A stretch of DNA of 32,275 nucleotides, from the NCBI GenBank assembly GCA_947371955.1, contig CANBRQ010000026.1:1-32275 (forward strand), given 5' to 3'. Below are positions 19,839 through 28,805 of the stretch, piece after piece. This DNA is from Paracoccaceae bacterium (GTDB lineage: Bacteria; Pseudomonadota; Alphaproteobacteria; Rhodobacterales; Rhodobacteraceae). The position numbers and the translations under genes were made by a program. Below the pieces are notes generated by a model. That model was not told the DNA's origin. It worked only from the letters and a program-made list of their open reading frames with translations, and searched no databases. Position 1 is the stretch's first letter. Each line of letters begins with the position of its first letter.

Positions 19839-21059
19839 CTACAGCCTGCGCACCGCCACCCAGCTTGCCGCAGCCATGGCCCCCGCCGTAGCAAGGCACA
19901 ACGGCAGCCCGCCCAACTGATAGCTGATGCCCGACAGCGCCGTGCCCAAAAGCCGCCCCGCCGCATTGGCCATGTAGTAGAACCCCACATCCATCGAGAC
20001 CCTCTCTGCCCGCGAGAAGGCCAGGATCAGATAGGAATGCACCGAGGAATTCACCGCAAAGACAAAGCCGAAGGCCATCAGGCCAAGCACCAACACCACC
20101 GTGAACCACATCGCCGGGGCGGCAAAGGACAAAGCCGCCAGCACCAGTGGAATAGGCGTCAGAATCGCCGCCCAAAGCACGGCCTTGCCGATGATGGCCG
20201 ACTCGGGCTGGCCCTTCGCCTTCAGAAGCTGCGGCGCAAAGGCCTGCACTGCCCCGTAAGCGATGGTCCACAAAGCCATGAAGCCGCCTATCAGGAAAAA
20301 CGCCGTCCGGCGGCCATCCGGGGTGCCATCCGACAGAACCGCCTGAAAATACACCGGAATCCCCACGACAAACCAGACATCCCGCGCCCCGAACAGAAAC
20401 ATCCGCGCCAGCGACAACTGGTTGATGCGCCTGTCCTTCGACCAGATCTGCGAGATCTTCGCCTCTTTCTTGCCCGGCGGCAGACCCTTCGGCAGGAACA
20501 GCACCACGGCTGCCAGGATCACCGCCAGCACCGCCGCCATCCCCCAGACTGCCGTCTTGAACCCCACCAGCGCCAGCAAGGCCGCGCCCAGAAAGAACCC
20601 CAGCCCCTTGACCGCGTTCTTCGACCCGGTCAGCACCGCCACCCAGCGGAACAGCACACCCTCCCCCTTCGGCGCCAGCACCTTGACCGCCGACTTGGAA
20701 GACATCTTCGCCAGATCCTTGGCCACCCCCGACACACCCTGCACCGCCGTGACAAAGGCAACCGAGGCCGCAATGCTCCACGCCGGGTCCAGTTGCGCCA
20801 GCGCAACCAAAGCGGCGATCTGCAGGCACAGGCCCGCATACAGCGTGGTCGCCAGCCCGAAGCGCGCCGCAATCCAGCCCGCGTAAAGGTTGGTCACCAC
20901 CCCGGCCAGTTCATACAGCAGGAACAGCCACGCCAGTTGAATAGGCGTGAACCCCAACCCGTTGAACTGCAGCAACACCAGCAGCCGCAACGCGCCGTCT
21001 GACAGCATGAAAGCCCAATAGGCCGCCGTCACCGCCACATAGGCACGAAGGCCGTTCAC
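19839..21059 (-). CDS. arsJ: ArsJ organoarsenical efflux MFS transporter
   Basis: 406 aa, GTG start; [56 protein letters not shown]...[21 protein letters not shown]...[14 protein letters not shown]; adjacent to GAPDH. Confidence 0.92.
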   Translation of the reverse strand: MNGLRAYVAVTAAYWAFMLSDGALRLLVLLQFNGLGFTPIQLAWLFLLYELAGVVTNLYAGWIAARFGLATTLYAGLCLQIAALVALAQLDPAWSIAASVAFVTAVQGVSGVAKDLAKMSSKSAVKVLAPKGEGVLFRWVAVLTGSKNAVKGLGFFLGAALLALVGFKTAVWGMAAVLAVILAAVVLFLPKGLPPGKKEAKISQIWSKDRRINQLSLARMFLFGARDVWFVVGIPVYFQAVLSDGTPDGRRTAFFLIGGFMALWTIAYGAVQAFAPQLLKAKGQPESAIIGKAVLWAAILTPIPLVLAALSFAAPAMWFTVVLVLGLMAFGFVFAVNSSVHSYLILAFSRAERVSMDVGFYYMANAAGRLLGTALSGISYQLGGLPLCLATAGAMAAASWVAVRRL

Positions 21060-22066
21060 AGCGACCCTGCAACCATGCGAACCACATCAGCCAGACGGCA
21101 GGAATAGCCCCACTCATTGTCATACCAAGCGTAGATCTTCACCTGCGTGCCGTTCACCACCATCGTACTCGCCGCATCAATGATTGAAGACCTCGGGTCA
21201 TTCACATAGTCGGTCGACACCAAAGGCCGCGTCTCAAACCCCAGAATCCCCTTCAACACCCCCTCCGATGCCGCCTTGAACAGCCCGTTCACCTCCTGAA
21301 CCGAGGTCTCCCGTTCCACTTCAAACACACAATCGGTCAGCGAGGCATTCAAAAGCGGCACCCTTACCGCATGGCCATTCAACCGCCCCTTCAACTCCGG
21401 ATAAATCAGCGTGATCGCCGTAGCCGACCCGGTGGAGGTCGGGATCAGGTTCATCAAAGCCGACCGCGCCCGCCGCATGTCCTTGGCCGGACGGTCCACG
21501 ATGGTCTGCGTGTTGGTCACATCATGGATCGTGGTGATCGACCCATGCCGGATGCCAATCCCCTCATGAATCACCTTGACCACCGGGGCGAGGCAGTTGG
21601 TCGTGCAACTCGCCGCCGTGATCAGGTTGTGCACCGCCGGGTCATAAAGGTGATGGTTCACCCCATAGACCAGATTCAAAGCCCCGCCGTCCTTGACCGG
21701 GGCCGAGACGACCACCTTCTTCACCCCCGCCGCATAGTAGGGCGCAATCTTCTCGGCAGTCTTGAAAATGCCGGTGCAGTCGATCACCAGATCAATCCCC
21801 ATCTCCGCCAACGGCAAATCCTCGATCCGCTTCGCAGCGGTCAGCCGGATACGCTGCCCCGACAAGGTCAGGCTTCCGGCATCAAAAGAAATAGACCGGG
21901 GCCAGCGGCCGTGCACCGAGTCGAACTCCATCAGCAAGGCATGCTGTTCCGGCTCCCCCACCGGGTCGTTGATCAGAACGATCTCTCCGCCTGCCCCGCT
22001 GTCGATCAGGTCACGCAGGGCAAGCTTGCCAATCCGGCCAAGGCCGTTCAGGGCGATACGGGTCAT
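21056..22066 (-). CDS. ArsJ-associated glyceraldehyde-3-phosphate dehydrogenase
   Basis: 336 aa; [19 protein letters not shown]; catalytic Cys motif [41 protein letters not shown] overlap with arsJ. Confidence 0.95.
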   Translation of the reverse strand: MTRIALNGLGRIGKLALRDLIDSGAGGEIVLINDPVGEPEQHALLMEFDSVHGRWPRSISFDAGSLTLSGQRIRLTAAKRIEDLPLAEMGIDLVIDCTGIFKTAEKIAPYYAAGVKKVVVSAPVKDGGALNLVYGVNHHLYDPAVHNLITAASCTTNCLAPVVKVIHEGIGIRHGSITTIHDVTNTQTIVDRPAKDMRRARSALMNLIPTSTGSATAITLIYPELKGRLNGHAVRVPLLNASLTDCVFEVERETSVQEVNGLFKAASEGVLKGILGFETRPLVSTDYVNDPRSSIIDAASTMVVNGTQVKIYAWYDNEWGYSCRLADVVRMVAGSL

Positions 22067-22875
22067 GTGAGGCGTCCAATTCGGTCAAGGTTCTGTTGCA
22101 GCGCAACTTTCTGCAATTCGGCAAAGGGCAAAGCGGCAAAGGCCGTGATGCGGCGGTGCAGTTCGGCATAGGCTTGGGCGAAAGCGAGCGCCTTTTCGGC
22201 GTCAGTTCCAGTGGCCTTGACCGGGTCCGGCACACCCCAGTGCGCGGTCATCGGCTGACCCGGCCAAGGGGCGCATTCCTCGGCGGCGGACAAATCGCAG
22301 ACGGTAAAGACGAAATCCATCTGCGGCGCATCGGCTGCGGCAAACTCGGACACATGTTTCGACCGAAGCGGCGCGACGTCATGCCCGGCCCGCGCCAGAA
22401 CCTCGATCGCGAAGGGGTTCAACTGTGTGCCGGGGCGCGTACCCGCCGAATAGGCGGTGAAGCGCCCCTTCCCCGCATCGCGCAGGATGGCTTCGGCAAA
22501 GATCGACCGGGCCGAGTTGCCCGAGCAGATGAACAGCACATTCCAAGGACGGTCAGCCATGGCAAACTCCTTTGGGTGGATGTGGGCGGAAAGATCCGGG
22601 CGGCCGCGCCCGGCGTCATTGACCAGATAGCCGACAAGATCCGCCACCTGTTCCAGCCGGACGCTGTAGAACAAGGACCGCCCCTGCCGTTCGGCCTCGA
22701 TCAACCCGGCGGCTTCAAGGTCTGACAGGTGGTGCGACAGCGTATTGGCCTTGAGGTCCAGCGCCTGCGAAATCTCGGTCGGCCGCACGCCCTGCGGCGC
22801 AAAGCGCATCAGCAACCGGAAGACGGCAAGGCGTCCGGGATGGCCAAGGGTGGCGAAGGCGAGGCTCTGTTCCAT
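22063..22875 (-). CDS. ArsR-type regulator fused to low-molecular-weight phosphatase-type arsenate reductase (ArsC)
   Basis: 270 aa; N-terminal [54 protein letters not shown]-terminal [22 protein letters not shown] (CX5R) ... [26 protein letters not shown] overlap with GAPDH. Confidence 0.92.
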   Translation of the reverse strand: MEQSLAFATLGHPGRLAVFRLLMRFAPQGVRPTEISQALDLKANTLSHHLSDLEAAGLIEAERQGRSLFYSVRLEQVADLVGYLVNDAGRGRPDLSAHIHPKEFAMADRPWNVLFICSGNSARSIFAEAILRDAGKGRFTAYSAGTRPGTQLNPFAIEVLARAGHDVAPLRSKHVSEFAAADAPQMDFVFTVCDLSAAEECAPWPGQPMTAHWGVPDPVKATGTDAEKALAFAQAYAELHRRITAFAALPFAELQKVALQQNLDRIGRLT

Positions 22876-22877
22876 AC

Positions 22878-22893
22878 TTCCTGAATACAGGAA
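22878..22893. promoter_or_regulatory. Candidate ArsR-family operator
   Basis: Perfect inverted repeat TTCCTG-AATA-CAGGAA, 2 nt upstream of the arsR-arsC start codon. Confidence 0.65.
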
Positions 22894-22929
22894 ATATCGC
22901 CGTGCCCTAGTGAAGGTTTTATGACAGCG

Positions 22930-24261
22930 TCACTCGCCCTGCCCAAGGTAAGGCGTCCGCATCGGCCCCGCCGCATTGGCATGGGCTGGAAAGCCCTCAT
23001 ACTCCGCCAGCCTCCGCGCATGGCCCGACAGTTCCGGCCAGGCCTTCGCGGTGACATAGCCAATCGAACTGCGCTTCATGAAATCCGTCACCGACAAGGG
23101 CCCATGACTGCGCGCGCCCGAGGAGGTCGGCAGCACATTGTTCGGCCCCAGACAGAAGTTCGCCACCGTCACCGGCGTATGCGGCCCCAGCAAGATCTCG
23201 GCAGCCTCGGTCAACTCGCCCAAGTGTTCAAAGGGCCGGGTCGACAAAATCTCCAGATGCTCCGGCGCATAGTCGTTGATAAACGCGTAAGCCTCCGCCA
23301 GCGACCCCGCCAGAATGATCCCCCCCGACCGCCCCGTCAGCACGGTCTGTGAAAACCCCTGCCGCTGCGGCGTCATCTGCGCCCAATGGGCCGGCAAGGC
23401 CTCCAACGCCTGCGCCACGACCGTCTCCGATGTGGTCACCAGCCAGGCCGAGGAATCCGGCCCATGCTCCGCCTCGATCAGCAAATCCAAGGCCGCAAGC
23501 CCGCCATGCACCGTCCCATCATCAAAGATGATGCATTCCGAGGGCCCCGCCGGAAGCCCCGGATCAATCACATCCGACAACAACCGCTTGGCCGCCACCA
23601 CATAAGGCGACCCCGGCCCGACGATCTTGATGGCCCGCTTCACCGTCTCAGTCCCAAACGCCGCTGCCGCCACTGCCTGCGCGCCGCCCACCTTGTAGAC
23701 CGTCTCAACCCCCGCCAACCGCGCCGCCACCAGCGTCGCCGCATCCACCTTCCCGTCCAAGGTCGGCGGCGTGAAGATCGCCACATCCTTCACCCCGGCC
23801 AATACCGCCGGAACCGAGGTCATCATCGTCACCGACGGAAAACTCCCTTTCCCCCGCGGCACATACAGCGCAACCGACCGCAGCGGCGTAAACCTGTCCC
23901 CCGCAAAGGCCCCCGGCCGGATTTCCTTGAGAAACATCGGGTCCGGCACCTGTTCCTCATGAAACCAGCGGATATTGCCAATCGCATAGCGGATCGTCTC
24001 GACCAAATCCGGCTCCAGCAGCGCAAAGGCCTCGTCAAACTCCGCTTCCGACGCCTTCAGCCCCTCAGGCCGCAACCCCTCCGCCCCATCCAGCTCCCGG
24101 CCAAACCGCGCCAGCGCCACATCGCCTTCCAGCCTCACGGCTTCAATGATCGGGCGCACCTTGTCGAAGAACTCGGCCAGATTGCCCTCCGACCGGCGCA
24201 GCAGGTCCCCCCGCGCCTCGGCCGACAAGCCTGCCAGTCTGACCACATTCACGTCTGCCAT
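22930..24261 (-). CDS. Histidinol dehydrogenase family protein (paralog; probably not biosynthetic HisD)
   Basis: Start MADVNVVRLAGLS at 24261; PRGKGSFPSVTMMTSVPAVLAGV, VGGAQAVAAAAFGTETV, KIVGPGSPYVVAAKR, EAEHGPDSSAWLVT, NDYAPEHLEI, EGFPAHANA; differs from canonical HisD at two metal-site positions. Confidence 0.9.
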   Translation of the reverse strand: MADVNVVRLAGLSAEARGDLLRRSEGNLAEFFDKVRPIIEAVRLEGDVALARFGRELDGAEGLRPEGLKASEAEFDEAFALLEPDLVETIRYAIGNIRWFHEEQVPDPMFLKEIRPGAFAGDRFTPLRSVALYVPRGKGSFPSVTMMTSVPAVLAGVKDVAIFTPPTLDGKVDAATLVAARLAGVETVYKVGGAQAVAAAAFGTETVKRAIKIVGPGSPYVVAAKRLLSDVIDPGLPAGPSECIIFDDGTVHGGLAALDLLIEAEHGPDSSAWLVTTSETVVAQALEALPAHWAQMTPQRQGFSQTVLTGRSGGIILAGSLAEAYAFINDYAPEHLEILSTRPFEHLGELTEAAEILLGPHTPVTVANFCLGPNNVLPTSSGARSHGPLSVTDFMKRSSIGYVTAKAWPELSGHARRLAEYEGFPAHANAAGPMRTPYLGQGE

Positions 24262-24288
24262 ATCCGCCCCACCCATCCCACAAAGCCC

Positions 24289-25038
24289 CTAGATAGAGGC
24301 CAGATAGCCGCCATCAATGCCAAGGCATTGCCCCGTGATATAGGCCGAAGCGTCCGAGGCCAAGAACACCACCGCCCCCACCAGATCCTGCCCGACCCCA
24401 AACCGCCCCTGCGGGATTTTCCCCAGCATCGCCTCGGCCCAGTCCTGATCCTGATAAAACACTTCCGTCAGGTCGGTGCGGAAATAGCCGGGTGCAATCG
24501 CATTCACCCTGACCCCCCGCCCGGCCCATTCCGCAGCCAAACCCCTTGTCATCCCCAACAGCCCCGATTTCGAAGACCCATAAGGCACCGCCGTCGGCAC
24601 GCCCACGAACGAAGTCAGCGAGGCCAGATTCACCACCGAACCCCGCCCCCGCGCCAGCATCCCCTTGCCCACCGCCTGCGTCGTGAAAAACGCGCCCTTC
24701 AGGTTGGTATCCACAATCCTGTCCCACAAAGCCGGGGTCACCTCGTTCGAGGGCATCACCTCCTCCACCCCCGCATTGTTGACCAGAATATCCACCTCCA
24801 GCCCCTCCAGCGCCGGCCCGATCCCCTCCGCCTCCGCCTGATCCAGCGCGAGGCATCTCACCCCCCGCCCCAGCCCCCTGATCCGCGCAGCCGTCTCCCC
24901 CAACGCCACCAAACTCCGGGCCGTAACCCCCAAATCCGCCCCCGCCTCAGCAAGTCCAACCGCCATAGCAGCCCCCAGCCCCCGACTGGCCCCCGTCACC
25001 AAAGCCGTCCGCCCCGAGAGTGAGAAAAGTTGCGACAT
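24289..25038 (-). CDS. Short-chain dehydrogenase/reductase (SDR)
   Basis: 249 aa; LVTGASRGLGAAMAVGLAEAG, DILVNNAGVE, YGSSKSG (YxxxK), C-terminal ITGQCLGIDGGYLASI; 27-nt gap to the hisD-like gene. Confidence 0.95.
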   Translation of the reverse strand: MSQLFSLSGRTALVTGASRGLGAAMAVGLAEAGADLGVTARSLVALGETAARIRGLGRGVRCLALDQAEAEGIGPALEGLEVDILVNNAGVEEVMPSNEVTPALWDRIVDTNLKGAFFTTQAVGKGMLARGRGSVVNLASLTSFVGVPTAVPYGSSKSGLLGMTRGLAAEWAGRGVRVNAIAPGYFRTDLTEVFYQDQDWAEAMLGKIPQGRFGVGQDLVGAVVFLASDASAYITGQCLGIDGGYLASI

Positions 25039-25121
25039 GGATCACCTCCGAGGGCATCTTGCGAGGGTTTGAAGGGAAGCGGAAGGGCGTGTGGCAGGCA
25101 CTGTTCAACAACCTGCATTCG

Positions 25122-25778
25122 TCAATTCGCCCCGACTTCAAAATACCTCACGATGTATTCTGAATAGCGCGAGGTATTCCTCCGGTCCCATATTTCGACA
25201 CCGATACCGTAAATCTCACCATCGCTGGCGAAGGTGGTTAGCGTTCGCCGGAAGTTCGGCTCGTCCAGGAAGAAGATTGCGGTCGCTGTCGCGGATATAC
25301 TCTCAAGCGAACGACGCTCAATACACAGGGAAAAATCTGTAGCCGTGTAGCCCGTTCGGGGCTTTACGTTATCATATCCCGTGCACTCAAGTCTGAGTTT
25401 CTTCAGCTTCTGCCCGACGAACCGGTTTTGAAAGCTGTAAACAAAGTTCATCGGCACCGGCCCGTTCTTGTCATAACTGTTGAACTCAAGAAATTTGCCA
25501 AATCTGTAGAAACCAAACTCACCGGATCGGAAAAGCAAATGGCATCCGCTGCCTTTTGCCCCAACAGAGAACAAGAAGATGTCCTTTTCTGCAGGATCAT
25601 CAGCGCGCGAAACGATCAGGTCGCCTTGCCTTTCGACAACCTTTCCCTTCTGCGCTTGGCAAACGTAGCTGACGTCGGCCACGGGTTTATCAAGTGTTTG
25701 AGCGGAGAGATGCGGCGCAAGAAGGCCCGACATCAAAAATAGGGCGCACGAACCCAACAGCGCGAATGTTCTTACCAT
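25122..25778 (-). CDS. Hypothetical secreted protein
   Basis: Start MVRTFALLGSCALFLMSGLLAPHLSAQ (signal peptide) at 25778; noticeably lower GC than the flanks; no family recognised. Confidence 0.7.
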   Translation of the reverse strand: MVRTFALLGSCALFLMSGLLAPHLSAQTLDKPVADVSYVCQAQKGKVVERQGDLIVSRADDPAEKDIFLFSVGAKGSGCHLLFRSGEFGFYRFGKFLEFNSYDKNGPVPMNFVYSFQNRFVGQKLKKLRLECTGYDNVKPRTGYTATDFSLCIERRSLESISATATAIFFLDEPNFRRTLTTFASDGEIYGIGVEIWDRRNTSRYSEYIVRYFEVGAN

Positions 25779-25866
25779 TCCCAACTACCCCTCTTCAAAC
25801 GCCCGCACTTAAACCCCGATTCGCGCATCATGGTTAACACAGCCAAACACCTCCGCGCGTAGAGAC

Positions 25867-25899
25867 GGAAGGAAGACCGAAGGAAGACGCAAGGAAGAC
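25867..25899. repeat. Short 11-bp tandem repeat (3 units)
   Basis: GGAAGGAAGAC / CGAAGGAAGAC / GCAAGGAAGAC, consensus NNAAGGAAGAC. Confidence 0.85.
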
Positions 25900-26026
25900 A
25901 GCGCTTTCCCCTCAAATCCCGCCGATTAATCCAGCGTTCGCAAGCCCTTGCGGCCCGTTGTGCGGTGTTGGCAGGCTCCGGCGTCTTGCGAGGCGGAGGA
26001 AAGACGCTCAGTCATCGCTTCGTCGG

Positions 26027-26122
26027 TTTGCCTGAATTTCAGGCAAAGTCCTACGTAGGAGAAACCTAACCCACGCGGCGAAAATCCGTCATTGTTTCCC
26101 ATGGGCAAACATGTTTGCCTGA
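26027..26122. promoter_or_regulatory. Palindrome array upstream of the NitT/TauT-type ABC operon
   Basis: TTTGCCTGA-ATT-TCAGGCAAA (26027-26047); TCCTACGTAGGA (26049-26060); GGCAAACATGTTTGCC (26104-26119) followed by TGA, giving a third TTTGCCTGA at 26114-26122. Confidence 0.7.
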
Positions 26123-26167
26123 CGCCCACAACAGCGCCGCAAGGGTGCGATGAACAGGGAGACTGCG

Positions 26168-27124
26168 ATGACCAAGTATCTGGCCTCGGTGGCGCTCATC
26201 GGTCTGATGGCCGGATCGGTGCAGGCGGGCGAAATCAAGCTCGGGATGACGACTTGGGTCGGCTACGGCGAGATCTTCCTCGCCAAAGAGCTGGGCTATT
26301 TCAGTGACTTGGGCCTGACCGTCGATCCGCAGATCATCGAGGAAGGCTCGCTGACCATGGCCGCGGTCGCGTCCGGTGAGTTGCAGGGCACCGCCGCCAC
26401 GATCGACGAGATCATGAAGTACCGCACGCCCGAGATGTGCTTCAAGGCCGTCTATGCGCTGGATGACAGCCACGGCGGCGATGGCATTCTGGCGGGCACG
26501 GATGTGAAGTCGATTGCCGATCTGAAGGGCAAGGATGTGGCGATGAACGAGGGTTCGGTCAGCCAGTTCTGGTTCAATATTCTGTTGAAACAGAATGGGT
26601 TGACCGAAAAGGACGTCAACATCGTCAACATGACCGCCGACGACGCCGCCGCCGCTTTCATGGCGGGCCAAGTGCCGGTTGCAGTGACTTGGGAGCCGCA
26701 TCTGACGCTCGCCAAGGATCAGCATATCGGTCAGGTGCTGATTTCCTCAGACAAGACCCCAGGCCTGATCGTGGACGTGATCGCGCTGCGCTGCGACACG
26801 GTCAAGGACCATCCAGAAGACGTGAAGGCGCTGGTGGCAGGTCTTGAAAAGGCGCATGAATACCTGCTGGCCAATCAGGAAAAAGCCTATGAAATCATGG
26901 CGAAAGGCGTCGGCGGCTGGCTTTCGGACCCGAAGGATTTCGCAGCCTCCGCCGCTGGCGTTCAGTTCTACGGCAAGGACCGCAACGCCGAATTCTTCAA
27001 GGACGGTGCCACAGGCGAATCCGGCAAACTGGTGACCTTGGGCGGCGAGATCTGGGGTGGTCTGGGCAAGCTGCACATGGATGTGAAATACGACGATCTG
27101 GTCGACACCTCCTTCCTGCAATGA
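26168..27124 (+). CDS. NitT/TauT-type ABC transporter substrate-binding protein
   Basis: Start MTKYLASVALIGLMAGSVQAGEIKLGMTTWVGYGEIFLAKELGYFSDLGLTVDPQIIEEGSLTMAAVASGELQGTAATID; signal peptide; GGGAG RBS; in-frame ATG at 26150 is an alternative. Confidence 0.93.
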   Translation: MTKYLASVALIGLMAGSVQAGEIKLGMTTWVGYGEIFLAKELGYFSDLGLTVDPQIIEEGSLTMAAVASGELQGTAATIDEIMKYRTPEMCFKAVYALDDSHGGDGILAGTDVKSIADLKGKDVAMNEGSVSQFWFNILLKQNGLTEKDVNIVNMTADDAAAAFMAGQVPVAVTWEPHLTLAKDQHIGQVLISSDKTPGLIVDVIALRCDTVKDHPEDVKALVAGLEKAHEYLLANQEKAYEIMAKGVGGWLSDPKDFAASAAGVQFYGKDRNAEFFKDGATGESGKLVTLGGEIWGGLGKLHMDVKYDDLVDTSFLQ

Positions 27125-27132
27125 CATCGGAC

Positions 27133-27149
27133 CGGGGCTAACAGCCCCG
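27133..27149 (+). other. Intra-operonic hairpin between substrate-binding and permease genes
   Basis: CGGGGCT-AAC-AGCCCCG perfect 7-bp stem, no T-tract. Confidence 0.7.
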
Positions 27150-27173
27150 ATTCTTTCACACAAGGTTCCCCAA

Positions 27174-27974
27174 GTGTCTGATAAATCCGCTTTTTCTGCG
27201 GCCCTCGTCCCGTATCGTCCGATTTCTGCGGGACTGTCGGTGACCTTGGGCGTGCTGGTCTGGGCCTTGGTTCTGGGTGGCTGGATGTATTTGGCCAACG
27301 GCAACCATGTGCCCGCCATGTTCCTGCCTGATCCTGGCAAGGTGCTGGCCACCGCTGGCAAACTGGCAATGGACGGCTCGTTGTGGAGCAACACGATCGC
27401 CTCGGCTCAGGTAGTACTGATTGGGTTTGTGGTATCCTCGGTCGTGGCGGTTCCCTTGGGGCTTTACATGGGCACCTACAGGGCGGTGCAGGCGGCGCTG
27501 GACCCTTTGGTGAACTTTATCAGGTACTTGCCGGTGACCTCTTTCGTGCCGCTGTTCATCCTGTGGATCGGGATTGGTCTGGAGGAGCGGGTCGCCGTGA
27601 TCGTCTTCGGCACCTTCTTCCAGCAGTTGGTCATGATCGCCGATGCCGCGCGATCCGTGCCCCGAGACCTTGTGAACGCCGCCTATACCCTTGGCACCAA
27701 ACGGTCGACGACCGTGCGGCACATCGTCTTCCCCTCCACCCTTCCGGCGGTGCTGGATGTGCTGCGGGTGACGGTGGGCTGGGCCTGGACCTATCTGGTG
27801 GTGGCCGAACTCGTCGCCGCGAAATCCGGCCTTGGCTACATGAGCCTGAAGGCCATGCGCGGCTTTCAGGTCGATATCATTTTCCTCGCCATCGCCATGA
27901 TCGGCATTCTGGGGCTGATCACGGATCAGGGCTTCCGGTTGCTGCGCCGGGTGATTGCCCCTTGGGCCATCTGA
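27174..27974 (+). CDS. NitT/TauT-type ABC transporter permease
   Basis: 266 aa, GTG start; SNTIASAQVVLIGFVVSSVVAVPLGLYMGTYRAVQAALDPLVNFIRYLPVTSFVPLFILWIGIGLEERVAVIVFGTFFQQLVMIADAARSVPRDLVNAAYTLG (EAA loop). Confidence 0.95.
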   Translation: MSDKSAFSAALVPYRPISAGLSVTLGVLVWALVLGGWMYLANGNHVPAMFLPDPGKVLATAGKLAMDGSLWSNTIASAQVVLIGFVVSSVVAVPLGLYMGTYRAVQAALDPLVNFIRYLPVTSFVPLFILWIGIGLEERVAVIVFGTFFQQLVMIADAARSVPRDLVNAAYTLGTKRSTTVRHIVFPSTLPAVLDVLRVTVGWAWTYLVVAELVAAKSGLGYMSLKAMRGFQVDIIFLAIAMIGILGLITDQGFRLLRRVIAPWAI

Positions 27975-27975
27975 C

Positions 27976-28752
27976 ATGACCTCCTCCGCCGATATCACCA
28001 TCTCCGACGTGTCCTTGCGCTATGGCAAAGGGGCCAAGACCGTGCTGGCGCTGGACGGCATATCCTTGGACGTCAAGCCCAACGAATTCGCCGTCATCGT
28101 CGGGCCTTCCGGTTGCGGCAAGTCGAGCCTTCTGTACCTGATCGCCGGGCTGGAGGATCTGACCGGAGGCCGCATCACCGTCGGTGGCCAAGGCATTGAA
28201 GGACCGGGGCCGGATCGGGGGATGGTGTTTCAAAGCTATACCTTGTTCCCGTGGCTGACTGTGGCGCAGAATGTGGAATATGGCCCGCGTCGGCGCGGGT
28301 TGGGGGAGGCCGAGCGCAAGGCACTGGTCGATCACTATCTGGAGGAGGTCGGCCTTGCCTCCTTTCGCAACCACTACCCCGCGCAACTGTCTGGCGGCAT
28401 GAAGCAGCGCGTTGCGATTGCCCGGGCTTTGGCCAATGACCCGGCGGTTCTGCTGATGGACGAGCCCTTCGGCGCTTTGGACAGCCAGACCCGCCACACC
28501 ATGCAGCGGCTTTTGCTGCGGGTCTGGGATCACAGCCACAAGACGGTTCTGTTTGTCACGCATGACATCGAGGAAGCCATCCTTCTGGCCGACCGCGTCT
28601 TCGTCATGTCAGGCAGACCGGGGCAAATCCGCAAGGTCCTGACCGTGGATTTCCCAAGGCCAAGGGTCGGAGATATCGTGCTGGACCCCGCCTTCATCGC
28701 CATGAAGCGCGAGATCATGGGCCTTCTGCGCAGCGAAGACGACGATCACTGA
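27976..28752 (+). CDS. NitT/TauT-type ABC transporter ATPase
   Basis: Start MTSSADITISDVSLRYG at 27976; Walker A GPSGCGKSS, LSGGMKQRVAIARAL, LLMDEPFGALD, VTHDIEEAILLADRVFVM. Confidence 0.96.
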   Translation: MTSSADITISDVSLRYGKGAKTVLALDGISLDVKPNEFAVIVGPSGCGKSSLLYLIAGLEDLTGGRITVGGQGIEGPGPDRGMVFQSYTLFPWLTVAQNVEYGPRRRGLGEAERKALVDHYLEEVGLASFRNHYPAQLSGGMKQRVAIARALANDPAVLLMDEPFGALDSQTRHTMQRLLLRVWDHSHKTVLFVTHDIEEAILLADRVFVMSGRPGQIRKVLTVDFPRPRVGDIVLDPAFIAMKREIMGLLRSEDDDH

Positions 28753-28805
28753 GCTGGACAGGTGTATGAACCCGTCCTAGCCTTCCTCCAAAATGGGAGG
28801 CGAAG

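Noticed and set aside
23386-25023. 545-aa plus-strand ORF antisense to the HisD-like and SDR genes
   Set aside because: Arg/Pro/His/Gln-rich composition spanning two real genes and their junction; codon-structure artefact.
25926-26129. 67-aa minus-strand ORF across the palindrome array
   Set aside because: No domain and overlaps the regulatory palindromes; unlikely coding.
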